This document shows, one piece after another, positions 61,656 to 64,000 of a stretch of DNA of 64,000 nucleotides (the first letter of the stretch is position 1; every line of letters begins with the position of its first letter). Origin of the DNA: CAYMZZ01 sp046297935 (GTDB taxonomy: Bacteria > Bacteroidota > Bacteroidia > Chitinophagales > Chitinophagaceae). A model generated the notes under the pieces. That model was not told where the DNA came from. It ran no database searches and was given only the letters and a program-made list of their open reading frames with translations. The position numbers and the translations under genes are program-made. Location: contig JBKBHA010000001.1 in the NCBI GenBank assembly GCA_046297935.1, positions 248,001 to 312,000 of the forward strand, read 5' to 3'.

Positions 61656-64000
61656 ATGTTACGAAAATTTATTGAACGGCCGGTGCTTTCCACCGTCGTC
61701 TCGATCATACTGCTCTTACTGGGAGGCTTGTCGCTGTACTCGCTGCCGGTAACCTTATTTCCGGATATCGCGCCACCCAGCGTGCAGGTAACTGCATTCT
61801 ATCCGGGTGCTAACGCTGAAACTGTTGCCCGTTCTGTAGCGACTCCGATTGAAGAAGCCATCAATGGCGTGGAGAACATGACCTACATGACCTCCAATTC
61901 CAACAACGATGGCAGCATGGCCATTACGGTCTTTTTCAATCAGGGTACCGACCCGGATATCGCTTCGGTAAACGTGCAAAACCGAGTTTCGAAAGCCATC
62001 AGCCAGGTACCTACAGAAGTAGTACAGGCGGGTATTTCCACACAAAAAGTACAGAACAGTATCATCATGTTTGTGGCGCTTTCGGCCGACGACAGCAGCC
62101 GTTATGATGAACTGTTTCTCGAAAATTATATCAAAACCAACCTTATCCCGCAGGTACAACGTGTACCGGGTGTGGGACAGGCACTGGTATTTGGTACCAA
62201 GGATTATTCCATGCGTATCTGGTTGCAGCCCGACCGGCTGGCTGCCTACGGACTTACTCCGCAGGACGTGACGCAGGCGATTCGCGATCAGAACCTGGAA
62301 GCAGCTCCCGGGCGCCTGGGACAAAACAGTCCCCAGACATTTGAGTATGTGTTGAAATACAAAGGAAAGCTGAACCAGAATGAAGAGTATGAAAACATGA
62401 TCATTCGCGCCAACAACGACGGATCGATACTGCGGTTGAAAGATGTGGCGCGTGTGGAGTTTGGTTCTTATACCTACTCTTCCAACAGTCGGATGGATGG
62501 GAAACCGGTATCGGGTTTCGCTGTATTTCAAACAGCAGGATCTAATGCCAACGATATCCTGACCGATGTGGAACAGCTCTTAAAGGATTTTGAAAAAACA
62601 TTGCCGCAGGGTGTTCATACCACGGTGATGTACAATTCTAAAGATTTTCTGGATGAATCAATTTACCAGGTACGGGAAACGCTGGTCATTGCCTTTTTGC
62701 TGGTGTTTCTCATGGTGTATTTATTTCTGCAGGATTTTCGGTCTACCATCATTCCGGCCATTGCAGTGCCTGTGGCAATTATCGGTACGTTCTTTTTTCT
62801 ACAGCTCTTTGGCTTTTCGCTCAACCTGCTTACCCTTTTTGCGTTGGTGCTGGCAATTGGTATTGTAGTAGATGATGCCATTGTGGTGGTGGAAGCCGTA
62901 CACTCGAAAATGGAACGAACGAAATTATCGGCACGAGCCGCTACCGTTCAATCGATGCGGGAAATATCGGGAGCAATTATCTCGATTACCCTCGTAATGG
63001 CGGCGGTGTTTATTCCGGTTGGTTTCATGGAAGGTCCCGCAGGTGTTTTCTATAAACAATTTGCCTTTACACTGGCTATTGCGATCCTGATTTCCGCGGT
63101 GAACGCGTTGACGCTTAGTCCGGCTCTCTGTGCACTGTTTCTGAAGAATCCTCATGCAGAAGAAGGCGAACACCATAAAAAAGGTATAGGAAGCAGGTTC
63201 TTCCGAGCGTTTAACGCAGGGTTTCAGTCGATGACGCAGCGATATATTGGTGGCTTGAAATTTCTGTTTCGGCATAAATGGGTTGCCATCAGTGGGCTGG
63301 CCTTAATAACCGCCGTGAGCTTCTGGCTGGTGAAGACATCGCCAACCGGGTTTATTCCAACCGAAGATCAGGGCTTTGTGCTGTATGCGGTGAATACGCC
63401 TCCTGGTAGTTCACTGGAACGCACCCATCGGGCAACCAAAGCTATTGATAGTATCATTGCTGCAGAACCGTCGAATGGTCACCTGTATGTGATCGATGGT
63501 CTGAACTTTATCAGCAATGCGAATGCGTCGCCTTACGCAGCAGGTTTCATGCGCCTGAAAGATCATGATGAACGCGGAGCAGTCACCAATCCGGATGAAA
63601 TTGCGGGTATGCTCACGCAGAAAGTGTCGGCTGTAAAAGATGCGAGCACCTTCTTTTTCAACTTCCCTACCGTGCCCGGCTTCGGAAACGTGAGTGGTTT
63701 TGAATTCATGCTGCAGGATCGCAGCAACGGGTCGCTCGAGCAATTGGGTAATACAGCGTGGGGCTTCATCGGTGCGTTAATGCAACGTAAAGAAATAGCT
63801 TTTGCGTTTACCACTTTCGCAGCAGGCAATCCCCAATACGAAATTGAAGTTGACAACGTAAAGGCGCAGCAGTTGGGTGTGTCGGTTCGCGATTTGATGG
63901 AAACTCTGCAGGTGTATTATGGAAGTAGCTTTGTGTCAGACTTCAACCGTTTTGGAAAATATTATCGGGTAATGGCACAGGCCGATGCATCCTATCGTGC
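61656..64000 (+). CDS. RND multidrug efflux pump, AcrB/MexB (HAE1)-like, 3' partial
   Basis: Open from the ATG at 61656 to the right edge, 781 codons seen of about 1050. It begins MLRKFIERPVLSTVVSIILLLLGG. The first periplasmic loop (about residues 32-335) contains the porter subdomains, followed by helices 2-6. The proton-relay pair Asp406-Asp407 (GIVVDDAIVVVEAV) matches AcrB Asp407/408. GFIPTEDQGFVLYAVNTPPG starts the second loop. No frameshift or stop was found. It forms an operon with the adaptor, 48 bases upstream. Substrates are unknown. Confidence 0.95.
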   Translation, partial: MLRKFIERPVLSTVVSIILLLLGGLSLYSLPVTLFPDIAPPSVQVTAFYPGANAETVARSVATPIEEAINGVENMTYMTSNSNNDGSMAITVFFNQGTDPDIASVNVQNRVSKAISQVPTEVVQAGISTQKVQNSIIMFVALSADDSSRYDELFLENYIKTNLIPQVQRVPGVGQALVFGTKDYSMRIWLQPDRLAAYGLTPQDVTQAIRDQNLEAAPGRLGQNSPQTFEYVLKYKGKLNQNEEYENMIIRANNDGSILRLKDVARVEFGSYTYSSNSRMDGKPVSGFAVFQTAGSNANDILTDVEQLLKDFEKTLPQGVHTTVMYNSKDFLDESIYQVRETLVIAFLLVFLMVYLFLQDFRSTIIPAIAVPVAIIGTFFFLQLFGFSLNLLTLFALVLAIGIVVDDAIVVVEAVHSKMERTKLSARAATVQSMREISGAIISITLVMAAVFIPVGFMEGPAGVFYKQFAFTLAIAILISAVNALTLSPALCALFLKNPHAEEGEHHKKGIGSRFFRAFNAGFQSMTQRYIGGLKFLFRHKWVAISGLALITAVSFWLVKTSPTGFIPTEDQGFVLYAVNTPPGSSLERTHRATKAIDSIIAAEPSNGHLYVIDGLNFISNANASPYAAGFMRLKDHDERGAVTNPDEIAGMLTQKVSAVKDASTFFFNFPTVPGFGNVSGFEFMLQDRSNGSLEQLGNTAWGFIGALMQRKEIAFAFTTFAAGNPQYEIEVDNVKAQQLGVSVRDLMETLQVYYGSSFVSDFNRFGKYYRVMAQADASYR

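Noticed and set aside
61755..62531. Long minus-strand open frame
   Set aside because: It lies wholly within the RND pump gene on the other strand, which has clear AcrB motifs throughout.

Overview
The window most likely comes from a Bacteroidota chromosome, probably Chitinophagales/Chitinophagaceae-like. The genus is not determined. Supporting signs are moderate GC, few Shine-Dalgarno sequences, promoter-like TTTG / TAnnTTTG pairs, many lipoproteins, a CarH-ECF sigma-carotenoid cluster, a Reg_prop/Y_Y_Y sensor kinase, LytTR two-component systems, WG repeats and an S23-type four-helix-bundle gene. No rRNA, tRNA, CRISPR array, transposase or phage gene was seen.

Region 1 (1-31188) is an exopolysaccharide/capsule/O-antigen locus. 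It opens with a 5'-truncated Wzc-type tyrosine kinase and ends with a phosphoglycosyl transferase and a CpsB/YwqE-type PHP phosphatase. In between are a dTDP-3-acylamido-3,6-dideoxyhexose pathway (rfbB, rfbA, two FdtA-like cupins, an FdtC-like acetyltransferase, an FdtB aminotransferase), a Wzx flippase, five GT4-like glycosyltransferases, two asparagine-synthetase paralogues, a methyltransferase, a DUF4838 lipoprotein, an acyltransferase-3 protein, a candidate Wzy, a sugar N-formyltransferase-like protein, a NeuD/PglD-like acetyltransferase, epimerases and a LegC-type aminotransferase. Most of it is tightly packed with ATGA overlaps. At a few boundaries the packing is broken by long low-complexity repeats: GT-rich after stop codons and CA-rich, almost G-free, before start codons.

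Region 2 (31245-37528) is a carotenoid cluster: a CarH/LitR-like B12-dependent MerR regulator, an ECF sigma factor, then crtI-crtB-idi-crtZ-crtY. The expected product is a zeaxanthin-type carotenoid under light control. GGPP synthase is not in the window.

Region 3 (37522-47200) holds a small membrane protein, a 514-base interval with no convincing gene, an XRE regulator with a strong terminator, a large hybrid-propeller histidine kinase, a UvrD-like helicase, and an ABC exporter divergent from a LytS/LytTR pair. A 21-bp-period direct repeat lies between the exporter and the LytS/LytTR genes.

Region 4 (47267-58198) is sugar catabolism: a GH32 fructanase, a WG-repeat protein, a RhaM-like mutarotase, an L-fucose-dehydrogenase-like SDR, a FucP-type permease, a clan GH-A lipoprotein, a formylglycine-generating-enzyme-like lipoprotein with its cysteine pair, galactokinase and a lipoprotein aldose 1-epimerase.

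Region 5 (58199-64000) has a strong hairpin between convergent genes, an unknown lipoprotein, and a TetR-RND efflux operon whose AcrB-like pump runs off the right edge.
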